In this document: in pieces, positions 55,632-64,000 of the stretch
How positions within the stretch are numbered: the first letter of the stretch is position 1
Layout of the letters: each line of letters starts with the position of its first letter
The notes under the pieces: model-generated
Databases searched by the model: none
The model's input: only the letters and a program-made list of their open reading frames with translations
What the model was told of the DNA's origin: nothing
DNA from: Pseudomonadota bacterium
GTDB lineage: Bacteria; Pseudomonadota; Gammaproteobacteria; Burkholderiales; JAJZQI01
Direction of reading: 5' to 3'
Assembly: GCA_021851875.1 (NCBI GenBank)
Contig: JAJZQI010000002.1
Coordinates: 62,001 to 126,000, forward strand
DNA: 64,000 nt
Program-made: the position numbers and the translations under genes

Positions 55632-56874
55632 GCTCGCCCCCGCCGGTGGTCGCCTCGGTCTGCGGCGCACCCGCCATGATCAAGGGAAAGTCGTTGTTGC
55701 CGGGCGAGAACGGCGTGGCTTCATTGCTGCGGAAACTGCGATCGACCAGATACATCGTGTTGGCCAGATGCAGATCTTCCGGCACGCGCTGCCCGTTGGT
55801 GACATAGTACAAACGCAATTTGTGGCGGATCAGCACGTCCAGTGCGCTGCCGTAACCGGCCGATTCGTCCACCTTCGTCAGAATCGCGCCGTCCAGCCCC
55901 TCGCCCTGATAGGACTTGACCACTTCTTCCAGCGTGCTGCCCTGTGAGGTGGCCGCCAGCAGCAGCAAGCGGCGTACATTGCGGCCGTGACCGCACAGCA
56001 TGGAAACCTGCTGCGCCAGCCGCTTGTCGCGTTGGCTCATGCCGACGGTGTCGATCAACACCAGATGACGCTGCCGCAGATCATTCAGCGTCACCTCCAG
56101 GTCAGCCTCATCCTTGACCGCATAGACCGGCACGCCCAGAATGCGGCCGTAGATTTTCAGCTGATCATGCGCTCCGATCCGGTAGCTGTCGGTGGTCAGC
56201 AACGCCAGGGAGTCGGCGCCATGCTTGAGCGTGCAGCGCGCAGCCAGCTTCGCCACGGTGGTGGTTTTACCCACTCCGGTCGGCCCGACCAGCGCATAGA
56301 CGCCGCCCTTTTCGACAATATCGCTCAGGGGCGTAGCGGACAACAGGTTGTGCAGCAGCGCGTTCTTGAGCCACTGGATAGCCGCTTTTTCATCCTTTAC
56401 CGTTGGCGGCAGATTGTCCACCAGCTTGCGCGACAGTGTGGGAGTGAAGCCGATGGCCAGCAAACGGCGCAGCAATTCGGCCTTCAGCGGGTCTCGCCGG
56501 ACGGTGTCATTCCAGGCCAGCCCGGCCAACTGCCCTTCGAGCAGGCTGCGCAGGGCGCGAATCTCGCGATACAGCGCATCGTCGCTGACCGTCGCGGCAG
56601 GCTGATCTGCGGCAGCGCCGGCAGTCGGCTGAGACGCAACGGGGGGATGAGCGGCGGCCGGCGCTTCGCCGAGCATCGGCGTAGCCGCCAACGGCGATGC
56701 TGCCGCCTTGACCTGCCTGGCCGTCAGCGCGGCCGCGTCATTGTCCGACACGGCCATGATCTCCACACCACCCGCCACCTGCCTGTTCGACAGGATGATG
56801 GCATCGGGCCCAAGCGCATCGCGCACCTGGCGCAAGGCTTCCCGCGTCGATCCGGCGTAGAATTTGCGTACCAT
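55624..56874 (-). CDS. flhF: flagellar biosynthesis GTPase FlhF
   Basis: SRP-type GTPase that places the flagellum at the pole. The 416-residue protein has a basic N terminus (MVRKFYAGSTREALRQVRDA), a variable linker, an N domain, and the G domain with GPTGVGKTTTVAKLA (197 onward), LLTTDSYRIGAHDQL, LIDTVGMSQRD and ILTKVDESAGYGSALDV. Start codon overlaps the flhA stop by one base (TGATG). Order flhB-flhA-flhF-flhG-fliA suggests one transcript and a polar flagellum. Confidence 0.95.
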   Translation of the reverse strand: MVRKFYAGSTREALRQVRDALGPDAIILSNRQVAGGVEIMAVSDNDAAALTARQVKAAASPLAATPMLGEAPAAAHPPVASQPTAGAAADQPAATVSDDALYREIRALRSLLEGQLAGLAWNDTVRRDPLKAELLRRLLAIGFTPTLSRKLVDNLPPTVKDEKAAIQWLKNALLHNLLSATPLSDIVEKGGVYALVGPTGVGKTTTVAKLAARCTLKHGADSLALLTTDSYRIGAHDQLKIYGRILGVPVYAVKDEADLEVTLNDLRQRHLVLIDTVGMSQRDKRLAQQVSMLCGHGRNVRRLLLLAATSQGSTLEEVVKSYQGEGLDGAILTKVDESAGYGSALDVLIRHKLRLYYVTNGQRVPEDLHLANTMYLVDRSFRSNEATPFSPGNNDFPLIMAGAPQTEATTGGGEHG

Positions 56875-58925
56875 CAGGCTCTAGCCCCCAGCACCGAGGT
56901 GATTCGAATGGATTTGCTTTCCGGTACTTCGGCGTGCGACAGCACCTTGAGCTGCGGCAAGGAACGGCGCAGGAAACGGGACATGATCTGGCGCAGCGGC
57001 GCGGGCACCAGCAGCACCGCCGGCAGCCCCAGCTGTTCCTGCTGCTGCACGCTGGCATCGGCCTGCCGCAGGATCGATTCGGCCAAACCCGGTTCGAGTC
57101 CGACGCCCTCGCCTGCCTTGGCGCGGCTCAATTGCATCAGAATCTGTTCGAGACTTGGATCCAGCGCGATCACTTGCAACTCGCCTATTCCCGGGTAAAT
57201 GCTGTGAATGATAGCACGGCCCAAACGGGTACGTACCGCTTCCGTCAGCTCGTCCGGATCCTGTGTTTTGCCACCGTATTCAGCCAATACATCGAGGATG
57301 GTGCGCATATCGCGAATGTGAACGCCTTCGTCGAGCAAATTCTGCAGCACTTTCTGCAACACACCCAGCGGCACCAGTTTGGGCACCACTTCTTCCACCA
57401 GCTTTGGCGCTTCCTGCGTGAGGTGATCGAGCAGCTGCTGAGTTTCCTCGCGGCCCAGCAATTCGGCGGCATTCGTCTGAATCACATTGGACATGTGGGT
57501 GGCGACCACGGTACTGGCATCGACCACGGTATAGCCGAAAGTCTGCGCCTGTTCGCGCAGCGCTGCCTCGACCCAGACGGCCGGCAGGCCGAAGGTCGGA
57601 TCATGCGTCGCCATGCCGGGCAACGTGCCCAGCACCCGCCCCGGATTGATGGCCAGATACTGGCCGGCAAACGCTTCACCTTGCCCGACCTCGACGCCCT
57701 TCATGGTAATTCTGTAGGCGCTGGGCTTGAGCTCGAGATTGTCGCGAATGTGCACCGGCGGCACGAGAAAGCCCATCTCCTGGGCGAATTTCTTGCGGAT
57801 GCCGCGGATACGGCGCAGCAGCTCGCCGTCCTGCGCCTTGTCGACCAGCGGAATCAGGCGGTAGCCGACCTCCAGCCCAAGCACGTCGACCTGCTGCACA
57901 TCATGCCAACCCACATCCACCGGTTCGGGCGCCAGCATTTCCGGCGTCGGCTGCACCTCCTCGGGCGCTCCGGCCATCTGCTCCATCATGTAGGCGGTCC
58001 CGGCCAGCACGGCTGCCATCAGCAAAAAAGCCACATGCGGCATGCCCGGAATCAGCCCCAGCACGGCCAGCAGGGAAGCGGTCAGGTACAGCACCTGGCT
58101 GCGCTTGAACAGCTGGGACAGCAGCTGTTCGCTCAGGTCCTCGTCGGTGGCCACACGGGTCACCACGATACCGGCGGCGGTGGAAATGACCAGAGCGGGA
58201 ATCTGCGCCACCAGGCCGTCACCGATGGTCAGCAGCGTGTAGTTGTTGATCGCTGTCTGCAAATCCAGGCCATGCTGCACCAGGCCGACAATCAGGCCGC
58301 CGATCACGTTGATCAGCATGATGATGATGCCCGCCACGGCATCGCCGCGCACGAATTTCGAGGCACCGTCCATGGAACCGTAAAAATCGGATTCCTGGGA
58401 AATTTCGTTGCGGCGGCGACGTGCCTCGGCCTCACCGATCAAACCGGCATTCAGGTCCGCGTCAATCGCCATCTGTTTACCCGGCATGGCATCCAAGGTG
58501 AAGCGGGCCGACACTTCGGCAATACGGCCGGCACCCTTGGTAATCACCACGAAGTTGATCACCACCAGGATGATGAACACCACGATGCCCACCGCGTAGT
58601 TGCCGCCCACCAGAAAATGACCGAATGCCTCGATCACTTTACCCGCCGCATCGGGCCCGGTATGCCCCTGCAGCAGCACAATACGGGTGGATGCCACGTT
58701 GAGCGACAGCCGCAACAGCGTCGACAGCAGCAGAATCACCGGAAAAGCGGAAAATTCCAGCGCTTTCTGGGTGTACAGGCTCACCATCAGCACGATCATG
58801 GCCAGCGCAATATTGAAAGTGAACAGCATGTCGAGCACGAACGTCGGCAGCGGCAGGATCATCATGGAGAGGATCATGACCACCAGCAGCGGCGCGGCAA
58901 GTTTGTTCACGTTCAAAGAATCCAT
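56874..58925 (-). CDS. flhA: flagellar type III export gate protein FlhA
   Basis: A 683-residue protein with eight N-terminal membrane helices (about 1-320) and a cytoplasmic domain (about 350-683) that receives chaperone-cargo complexes. FHIPEP family motifs VKGAGRIAEVSARFTLDAMP (here TKGAGRI) and GKQMAIDADLNAGLI are seen, as is GDAVAGIIIMLINVIGGL. It follows flhB by two bases. Confidence 0.96.
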   Translation of the reverse strand: MDSLNVNKLAAPLLVVMILSMMILPLPTFVLDMLFTFNIALAMIVLMVSLYTQKALEFSAFPVILLLSTLLRLSLNVASTRIVLLQGHTGPDAAGKVIEAFGHFLVGGNYAVGIVVFIILVVINFVVITKGAGRIAEVSARFTLDAMPGKQMAIDADLNAGLIGEAEARRRRNEISQESDFYGSMDGASKFVRGDAVAGIIIMLINVIGGLIVGLVQHGLDLQTAINNYTLLTIGDGLVAQIPALVISTAAGIVVTRVATDEDLSEQLLSQLFKRSQVLYLTASLLAVLGLIPGMPHVAFLLMAAVLAGTAYMMEQMAGAPEEVQPTPEMLAPEPVDVGWHDVQQVDVLGLEVGYRLIPLVDKAQDGELLRRIRGIRKKFAQEMGFLVPPVHIRDNLELKPSAYRITMKGVEVGQGEAFAGQYLAINPGRVLGTLPGMATHDPTFGLPAVWVEAALREQAQTFGYTVVDASTVVATHMSNVIQTNAAELLGREETQQLLDHLTQEAPKLVEEVVPKLVPLGVLQKVLQNLLDEGVHIRDMRTILDVLAEYGGKTQDPDELTEAVRTRLGRAIIHSIYPGIGELQVIALDPSLEQILMQLSRAKAGEGVGLEPGLAESILRQADASVQQQEQLGLPAVLLVPAPLRQIMSRFLRRSLPQLKVLSHAEVPESKSIRITSVLGARA

Positions 58926-58927
58926 GG

Positions 58928-60097
58928 TCAGACGCTACCGCTCGCAACGGGCTGACCCGGACGCCAGCTTTCCGGGTCCATGCCGGGCGGCACGGACACT
59001 TCGCGAGGCACGGCAGGCGCCACGCCACCTGATTTCTCATATTGGCGCAGCTGATAGATGTAGGCCAGCACTTCGGCTACGGCCGTGTACAGCTCGGTCG
59101 GAATTTCCTGCTCAAGCTCCGCATGCCGGTATAACGCCCGCGCCAGCGGCGGCGCCCGCAGAATGGGAACCCGGTTTTCCTTTGCCAGTTCCATGATCCG
59201 CTGCGCCAGCAAATGACTGCCCTTGGCCACCACTTTCGGCGCCTTCATGTTTTTTTCCTGATACTGCAATGCCACGGCGTAATGCGTCGGGTTGGTGACG
59301 ATCACATCGGCCTTCGGCACCGCGTTCATCATGCGCCGGCGCGCCAGCTCGCGCTGCTTGCTGCGGATGCGCCCCTTGATTTGCGGATCGCCTTCCATTT
59401 CCTTGGCTTCCTGCTTGACCTCTTCCTTGGTCATTTTCAGTTTTTCGGCATAGTCCCACAGCTGAAACGGCACATCGATCGCCACAATCAGGGCAATCGA
59501 ACCGGCCACGACCATATAGGTCTGGCCAGTCAGGCCGGCCAGGTGTCCGATGGCGGCCGGCCACGGTTCGGCAATCAAGCCGAGCACGGCGTCGATATTG
59601 TCAAGGATATACCAGATCGCCACGCCGCCTATCAGCACGGACTTTCCCACCGCCTTGAGCAATTCGATCAGGCTGGTCCAGGAAAACATGCGTTTGATGC
59701 CGCTGAAGGGATTCAGACGGGAAAATGTGGGCAGTAATGCTTCAAACGAGAACAGCCAGCCGCTGATGATGACCGAGGAGGCAATGGCGGCCAGAGCGAC
59801 TGCCAGCATGAAGGGCATAAAAACCTTGACCGCATCAAGCGAGAGGTCGAACAGGCGCTGCCCCATCACCGCGGTGTTGACCACATCGGCATGATCGAAC
59901 CGCAGGCCCTTGCGCAGCAGATCGGACAAGGCCTCGGCGAAGTAATTGCCGAACAGCTGCAGCAAACCGCCGGACGCCATCAGAATGACAAAAGTATTCA
60001 GCTCGCGCGAGTGCGCGACCTGCCCTTTTTCGCGCGCCTGTTGTATTCGTCTCGGCGTCGCCGCTTCTGTACGTTCGAGATCGCTGTCTTCCGCCAT
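58928..60097 (-). CDS. flhB: flagellar type III export switch protein FlhB
   Basis: A 389-residue export-gate protein with four membrane helices (about 30-215) and a cytoplasmic domain. The self-cleavage motif NPTH is intact at 269-272 (VIVTNPTHYAVALQY), the same number as in Salmonella. Ser/Thr-Glu start EDSDLERTEAATPRRIQQAR is typical. The C-terminal tail after the conserved domain is Pro-rich (about 360-389). First gene of flhB-flhA-flhF-flhG-fliA-motC-motD; no strong promoter was recognised in the 110 bases upstream. Confidence 0.95.
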   Translation of the reverse strand: MAEDSDLERTEAATPRRIQQAREKGQVAHSRELNTFVILMASGGLLQLFGNYFAEALSDLLRKGLRFDHADVVNTAVMGQRLFDLSLDAVKVFMPFMLAVALAAIASSVIISGWLFSFEALLPTFSRLNPFSGIKRMFSWTSLIELLKAVGKSVLIGGVAIWYILDNIDAVLGLIAEPWPAAIGHLAGLTGQTYMVVAGSIALIVAIDVPFQLWDYAEKLKMTKEEVKQEAKEMEGDPQIKGRIRSKQRELARRRMMNAVPKADVIVTNPTHYAVALQYQEKNMKAPKVVAKGSHLLAQRIMELAKENRVPILRAPPLARALYRHAELEQEIPTELYTAVAEVLAYIYQLRQYEKSGGVAPAVPREVSVPPGMDPESWRPGQPVASGSV

Positions 60098-60207
60098 ACC
60101 ACCCTCTTTTTACCGTTAGTTTACCACGGCAAAAGCAGGAAAAAGGCGATTTCGGAGCAGGCTGAGTGAATATTGTCACACCCATACAGGCCGTAATCCG
60201 TTGGACC

Positions 60208-60528
60208 TCAGACAGACTCCAGCAAGCGTTTCAAGGCCTCCTTGTCGACCGCGGCCAAATGCCGCAACGCCAGCAGCAGCACGGTTCGGCGCTTCACGTT
60301 GTAACCCAGGTCGGCACACTCCTCACGCAGTGCCTGCAGCAAAGCGGCATCCTGCGTCCCGAGCACCAGATCGAGTTTCTGCTTCTTCTTGCCGACGGCC
60401 TTGACCTTGACCGGCTTACCCAGGCGGCTGACGCGCTCGCCGGCGGCATTCTTTTTACGGCGGACCGTTTTTTGTTCGGCCTTGATGGAGGCGGCCAGAG
60501 CGGCCTTGGTATCGCGCTTGACGGTCAT
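60208..60528 (-). CDS. small basic protein coupled to ParA, possible ribbon-helix-helix partner
   Basis: A 106-residue protein I do not recognise by name. The first 50 residues are Lys/Arg/Ala-rich ([20 protein letters not shown]) and probably disordered. The rest ([20 protein letters not shown], then [16 protein letters not shown]) has a strand-helix-turn-helix arrangement like ribbon-helix-helix proteins. Its ATG overlaps the parA stop codon by four bases (ATGA), so the two are translationally coupled. ParF/ParG-type partition pairs have this organisation. DNA binding and a partition or positioning role are inference. Confidence 0.7.
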   Translation of the reverse strand: MTVKRDTKAALAASIKAEQKTVRRKKNAAGERVSRLGKPVKVKAVGKKKQKLDLVLGTQDAALLQALREECADLGYNVKRRTVLLLALRHLAAVDKEALKRLLESV

Positions 60529-61193
60529 GCTTCCTCCCCGCTCAGCAGCGCTTCGACTTCGTCGGCCAGCGCCTGCATTTCCTGGATGGCCGCCTGGGCC
60601 TTGTGTCCAAGATCGGCCACCACCTGGCCGAAAACGGCCGATTCCCGATAGGCCGTGCGCTGGTGCAGGCGGCTGCGCATGACGGGCAAGTCGAACTCGC
60701 CCAGCAAATCCATGACGTCGCGCGCCAGCCTGATGTTCGGCTGACACTGGTTGATCAAAAGGTAAGCCTGCAGCTTTTCATTGATGTCGCCGGCCCGCTC
60801 GATGGCCGCCTTGATGCCGATGGAGGCCCACAGATCGAGGGGCGACGGTATCACCGGCACGATGGCCAAGTCTGCCGCCAGCAGGGCGCTTTCGGCCAGC
60901 GGAGATTCCGCCGCCGGCGGACCGTCGATGACAATCCGCTCATAGTCGCCGCGCAATTTTTTGACTTCGCGATGCAGTTTGCCGCCCGCCGCCGCCAGGC
61001 TGATCACGGTTGCGCCGAAAGGCTGTTCGTCTTGTGCCGAGGCCGCCCAACGGGAAGCCGTGCCTTGCGGATCCGCATCCACCACCAGCACTTTGCGCCC
61101 CTGTTTAGCCAGCGTGCCGGCCAGCTGCATGGCCACGGTTGTTTTCCCTGCTCCGCCTTTCTGGTTCACGACGGCGACGATTCTGGCTTTCAT
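60525..61193 (-). CDS. ParA-family ATPase (chromosomal, orphan)
   Basis: A 222-residue Walker-type ATPase. Deviant Walker [16 protein letters not shown] (about 11-25), [14 protein letters not shown] (Walker A') and [12 protein letters not shown] (Walker B) are intact. The short length without an N-terminal HTH is that of type Ib partition or cargo-positioning ParA proteins (ParF, PpfA, McdA), which move cargo over the nucleoid. It lies next to the flhB operon and is coupled to a small basic protein. There is no parS or ParB here and no carboxysome gene. ATG at 61193 with AGGG six bases upstream. Confidence 0.88.
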   Translation of the reverse strand: MKARIVAVVNQKGGAGKTTVAMQLAGTLAKQGRKVLVVDADPQGTASRWAASAQDEQPFGATVISLAAAGGKLHREVKKLRGDYERIVIDGPPAAESPLAESALLAADLAIVPVIPSPLDLWASIGIKAAIERAGDINEKLQAYLLINQCQPNIRLARDVMDLLGEFDLPVMRSRLHQRTAYRESAVFGQVVADLGHKAQAAIQEMQALADEVEALLSGEEA

Positions 61194-61200
61194 GTCCGAC

Positions 61201-61220
61201 CCTGAATTATCCGATTCAGG
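61201..61220. promoter_or_regulatory. dyad covering the parA start region, likely operator
   Basis: CCTGAAT (61201-61207), six bases, ATTCAGG (61214-61220): a perfect seven-base inverted repeat 8-27 bases before the parA ATG, overlapping its ribosome-binding site. A further CCTGAA half copy is at 61245-61250. Confidence 0.6.
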
Positions 61221-61223
61221 CCA

Positions 61224-61252
61224 AGTATAGGTTCTTGGGAAGCCCTGAACAA
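61224..61252 (-). promoter_or_regulatory. likely sigma-70 promoter of parA
   Basis: Minus strand TTGTTC (61247-61252), 17 bases, TATACT (61224-61229). Transcription would begin inside the adjacent dyad. Confidence 0.5.
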
Positions 61253-61298
61253 GCTGCCCGCCAACACAGCGACCGTAATTGCCAATGCCGGCAGCCAA

Positions 61299-61318
61299 TA
61301 AAAAACCCGCAATGCGGG
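61299..61318 (-). terminator. Rho-independent terminator of the Spy/CpxP-like gene
   Basis: On the minus strand CCCGC / GCGGG (61306-61310 with 61314-61318), three-base loop, followed by TTTTTT. It lies about 55 bases after the stop codon of the periplasmic protein gene. Confidence 0.7.
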
Positions 61319-61372
61319 CAAGGAGCAGCCCAACAGTGCGGGAAGGGGGTGGAGGATTCGAATGTCTTGAAA

Positions 61373-61861
61373 TCAGCCGGGCATACCGGGCTGAGCCGGG
61401 CCCTGCCCGCGCTCATGCCCCGCCCAGCCGCGATGCTGCTTCATCTGCCGCATTTTCTCGCGTTGCGCAGGCGTCAGAACCGCATCAATGGCTGCCTCGA
61501 TTTTCTTGCGCAACACGATCATCTGACCGAACGCCTTGCCCTGTTTGTCGGCTACCTCAGCCAATTTCGGGTCGGCGGCGGACAACGCGTCAATTTCCTT
61601 GCGATTGTCGCGCAATGCGGTCTGCAGTTTCTCCCGTTCCGGCTTGTACTGATCGAAAATACCCTGCATCTGCTTGCGCTGCGTATCCGTCAGATCCAGT
61701 CGCCGGGCGAAGCGGTCCATGCGCTGCTGTTCGCATTCGTTCGCGCCCTGTCCCGCGCGGCACTTAAAATCCTGCGGCGGCTCGTTCGCCTGCACTCCGG
61801 CCACGCCTGCCAGCAAAGCGGTCAACCCCAGAATCCAAACGGCTTTGTGTGCTTTCTTCAT
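61373..61861 (-). CDS. periplasmic LTxxQ-motif protein (Spy/CpxP family)
   Basis: A 162-residue exported protein. Signal peptide about 1-25 ([19 protein letters not shown]). The two LTxxQ motifs are [10 protein letters not shown] (about 54-63) and [10 protein letters not shown] (about 128-137), in an all-helical mature part. Spy and CpxP bind unfolded periplasmic proteins; CpxP also holds the CpxA sensor off. Two Cys ([11 protein letters not shown]) near the mature N terminus could pair. Divergent from cpxR with a CpxR box between; AGGAG ribosome-binding site. Confidence 0.85.
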   Translation of the reverse strand: MKKAHKAVWILGLTALLAGVAGVQANEPPQDFKCRAGQGANECEQQRMDRFARRLDLTDTQRKQMQGIFDQYKPEREKLQTALRDNRKEIDALSAADPKLAEVADKQGKAFGQMIVLRKKIEAAIDAVLTPAQREKMRQMKQHRGWAGHERGQGPAQPGMPG

Positions 61862-61937
61862 GCTGCGCTCCTGTTGAAGAGTAGATGGGTGACATTGCTG
61901 CTGCAACAGCATGCTTCGCATCGTAGCGCCTGCCCAT

Positions 61938-61983
61938 GTAAGTTGCTGTCAAGATCCGCAAAAAGCATGTAAAGATGTGTAAA
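61938..61983. promoter_or_regulatory. CpxR box and a degenerate second copy
   Basis: GTAAAGATGTGTAAA (61969-61983) is a perfect CpxR box GTAAA-N5-GTAAA. A weaker copy GTAAG-N5-GTCAA lies at 61938-61952. Both are in the divergent region of the cpxP-like gene and cpxR, about 75 bases before cpxR. Confidence 0.85.
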
Positions 61984-62057
61984 CAGGTGTGCCCAAGAAA
62001 TTGGCCTGCTGCTAACATTCAGGCAACAGGTTTTTTGTATGAAACAGGCTCCCGGCA

Positions 62058-62744
62058 ATGACCCGCATACTGCTCGCCGACGATGATGTCGAACTGACCG
62101 CCATGCTCACCGAGTACCTGGCCGGCGAGGGCTTTGCCGTGGACAGCGCCGCGGATGGCCAACTGGCCGTGAAAATGGCGCTGGAACAATCTTATGCTGT
62201 GATCGTGCTCGATGTCATGATGCCGCGCCTGAATGGCTACGACGTGCTGCGCGCCGTGCGGCAGAAACTGCAGACGCCGGTTCTGATGCTGACCGCCCGC
62301 GGTGAAGACATGGACAGCATTCTGGGACTGGAACTGGGAGCGGACGACTATCTGGCCAAACCCTGCAACCCGCGCGTGCTGGTGGCCCGCATTCGCGCCA
62401 TCCTGCGCCGCAGCCAGCACGAGACGGACGCCAGCCAGTCCCAGATCGTCAGCCAGGAAGATCTGCAGCTCAACTCGGGCAGCCGATCCGTTACGGTCAA
62501 TGGCATGGACATCGTCATGACCAGCACGGAATTCAGCATTCTCGAATGCCTGCTGCATGCGGCCGGCAGCGTTGTGGCGAAAAACACCCTGTCGGAACAG
62601 GCGCTCGGCCGGGCGCTCGGGCGTTTCGACCGCAGCCTCGACATGCATATCAGCAACCTCCGGCACAAACTCGGGCCTCTGCCGGACGGCAGTGAGCGCA
62701 TCAAGACCGTGCGCGGTGTCGGTTACCAATACGTGATCAACTGA
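62058..62744 (+). CDS. cpxR: CpxR-type envelope-stress response regulator
   Basis: An OmpR-family regulator of 228 residues. Receiver domain (1-115) with acidic pocket LADDD, phospho-acceptor Asp in VIVLDVMMPRLNG (about residue 53), and Lys in DYLAKP. C-terminal winged helix (about 130-225) with LHAAGSVVAKNTLSEQALG and DMHISNLRHKLGP, TVRGVGYQYV. The GEDMDSILGLELGADDYLAK segment is CpxR-like. Stop codon overlaps the cpxA start by one base. Likely autoregulated through the adjacent CpxR box. Confidence 0.92.
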   Translation: MTRILLADDDVELTAMLTEYLAGEGFAVDSAADGQLAVKMALEQSYAVIVLDVMMPRLNGYDVLRAVRQKLQTPVLMLTARGEDMDSILGLELGADDYLAKPCNPRVLVARIRAILRRSQHETDASQSQIVSQEDLQLNSGSRSVTVNGMDIVMTSTEFSILECLLHAAGSVVAKNTLSEQALGRALGRFDRSLDMHISNLRHKLGPLPDGSERIKTVRGVGYQYVIN

Positions 62745-64000
62745 TGCATCGCCTGTTCTGGAAACTGTTCATCTCCTACTGGGTCGCGCTGATCCTGTTC
62801 GCCGGCGGCACGCTGATTGCCGCCTCGGTGTATCTGGAAAAAACCCGCGCCCAGCATTATGCCGACCGGGCCAACCGCCAGGACGCGCAACTGCAGGTGG
62901 CACGCCAGGCTGCGCGGGATGGCGGCCTGGATGGCTTGCGTCGCTGGGCCGAGGAAAACGACGAGCGCGAACTGGTGCCGCTGCTGGTGCTTGACCAGAA
63001 CGGCCAGGACATTCTGCAGCGCGAAGTTCCCAAACGCGCGCTGCAACACCTGCGGCGCCACCAGCTGTTCCCGCCCGCGCCGCGCGCCCTGGCACTGCCC
63101 CCGCCACCGGTCGTCTGGGCGGATTCCCACCCCTACTGGCTGGTTCCCGACTTTCAGGCCGCCTCACTGGGCCGCTTCATCACCCGCCCGCGGGTACTGG
63201 TCGTTCCGCTGCTGCTGGCCGCGCTGGTAGGGGCACTGGTGTGCGGCGTGCTGGCGCGCTACCTGGCGGCGCCGATTGAGCGTCTGCGCCAGGCGACAAT
63301 CAAATACGCGGCCGGCGATTTCAGTCACCAGGTCGGCCCTTCCCTGGGCCGCCGGCGCGACGAGATCGTCGACCTCGCCTACGCCATGGATCACATGGCC
63401 AAACGGCTGGATACGCTTATCCAGTCCCAGCGCGCCCTGCTGCGCGACGTATCGCACGAGCTGCGCAGTCCGCTCGCACGCGTCCAGGCGGCACTGGGGC
63501 TGGCCAGACAGCGCACGGGCGACAGCGGCAAGAAGGAACTGGACCGGATTGAACAGGAAGCCGACAAACTCAGTGAATTGATCGGCGAAATTCTGTCCTT
63601 TTCGCGGCTGGACACGGGGTTGTCACCGCTGGCCAACGACCCGTTCGAACTCGATCAGCTGCTCAAGGACATGATCGAGGACGCCCGCCTGGAAGCAGAC
63701 ATGCTCGGCTGCGGCATTGCCGTCGGACAGATTGACCCCGTCCAGCTGACCGGCGACGCCGCCTTGCTGCACAGTGCGGTGGAAAACGTGTTACGTAATG
63801 CATTGCGCCATACCGCTCCCGGCACAGATGTGGAAGTGGGTTTACACAAGGAATGCCTGGGTTATTGCGTCATCGACATACGCGACCATGGACCGGGCAT
63901 CCCCGCAGACAAGCTCAAGGAAATTTTCGAACCGTTTGTCCGTCTGGATGAGGCGCGCTCATCGCACAATGGCGGTTCGGGCCTGGGTCTGGCCATTGCC
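62744..64000 (+). CDS. cpxA: CpxA-type sensor histidine kinase (3' end outside window)
   Basis: The first 419 codons of an inner-membrane histidine kinase. TM1 is at about 7-27 (LFISYWVALILFAGGTLIAA), a periplasmic domain at 28-155, TM2 about 156-178, then HAMP (RYLAAPIERLRQATIKYAAG), the phospho-accepting His in LLRDVSHELRSPLARVQAAL (about residue 241), N box ENVLRNALRHTAP and G1 box RDHGPGIPADKLKEIFEPF, ending at the G2 region SGLGLAIA. The ATG overlaps the cpxR stop (TGATG). Senses envelope stress; the adjacent Spy/CpxP-like protein may modulate it. Confidence 0.9.
   Translation, partial: MHRLFWKLFISYWVALILFAGGTLIAASVYLEKTRAQHYADRANRQDAQLQVARQAARDGGLDGLRRWAEENDERELVPLLVLDQNGQDILQREVPKRALQHLRRHQLFPPAPRALALPPPPVVWADSHPYWLVPDFQAASLGRFITRPRVLVVPLLLAALVGALVCGVLARYLAAPIERLRQATIKYAAGDFSHQVGPSLGRRRDEIVDLAYAMDHMAKRLDTLIQSQRALLRDVSHELRSPLARVQAALGLARQRTGDSGKKELDRIEQEADKLSELIGEILSFSRLDTGLSPLANDPFELDQLLKDMIEDARLEADMLGCGIAVGQIDPVQLTGDAALLHSAVENVLRNALRHTAPGTDVEVGLHKECLGYCVIDIRDHGPGIPADKLKEIFEPFVRLDEARSSHNGGSGLGLAIA

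Noticed and set aside
61201-61220. The parA upstream dyad as a terminator
   Set aside because: No T run follows on either strand and it lies between a promoter and a start codon.

Overview
The window is a 64 kb piece of a GC-rich betaproteobacterial chromosome. I infer a Nitrosomonadales-like sulfur or iron oxidiser related to the Sulfuricellaceae or Gallionellaceae, because it combines a TsdA-type thiosulfate dehydrogenase, hpnC-hpnD-hpnE squalene synthesis, an NsrR/truncated-haemoglobin nitric oxide response, a selD/mnmH pair and MotC/MotD-type flagellar stators. No rRNA, insertion sequence, prophage or CRISPR array was seen. Coding density is high and nearly every gene belongs to a recognisable family.

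Layout. 1-6.1 kb: protein quality control on the minus strand (tig-clpP-clpX, lon, start of hupB), with heat-shock-like promoters before tig and lon. 6.3-7.6 kb: tsdA and tRNA-Leu(UAG). 7.7-11.5 kb: hpnC-hpnD-hpnE and a short-chain dehydrogenase with altered catalytic residues. 11.5-14.9 kb: FHA protein, PP2C phosphatase, a stand-alone FlhB C-terminal domain protein, a FliK-like protein and a DUF2802 protein, all minus. 15-19.7 kb: mlaA, a small EamA protein, rmuC and typA. 20-27.7 kb: a membrane diguanylate cyclase, comEC, relA and a LysM transglycosylase. 27.7-31.9 kb: selD, mnmH, amtB and a small unknown protein; the last two each have a sigma-54-type promoter. 32-34.9 kb: dnaX-ybaB-recR with the 4.5S RNA. 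35-38.4 kb: an HPP/CBS membrane protein, a ferredoxin-type reductase, truncated haemoglobin and divergent nsrR.

38.4-60.1 kb is a large flagellar locus: flgBCDEFGHIJ and flgKL (minus), a GGDEF gene, flgA-flgM-flgN (plus), and flhB-flhA-flhF-flhG-fliA-motC-motD (minus). Near-consensus FliA promoters precede flgM and flgK. 60.2-61.3 kb holds a ParA ATPase with a small basic partner and a dyad over its translation start. 61.3-64 kb holds a Spy/CpxP-like periplasmic protein divergent from a CpxR/CpxA system, with a perfect CpxR box between; cpxA runs off the end.

The observations most worth a second look are: the ParA/small basic protein pair with its dyad; the unknown 108-residue protein behind a sigma-54 promoter; an A9 slippery run in dnaX that would give a gamma-like product in either shifted frame; the paired NsrR-like operators around a GC-rich hairpin; the SDR lacking the catalytic Tyr; the FlhG lacking the P-loop lysines; and a duplicated typA 3' tail. 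All calls are by reading the sequence; no database search was possible.
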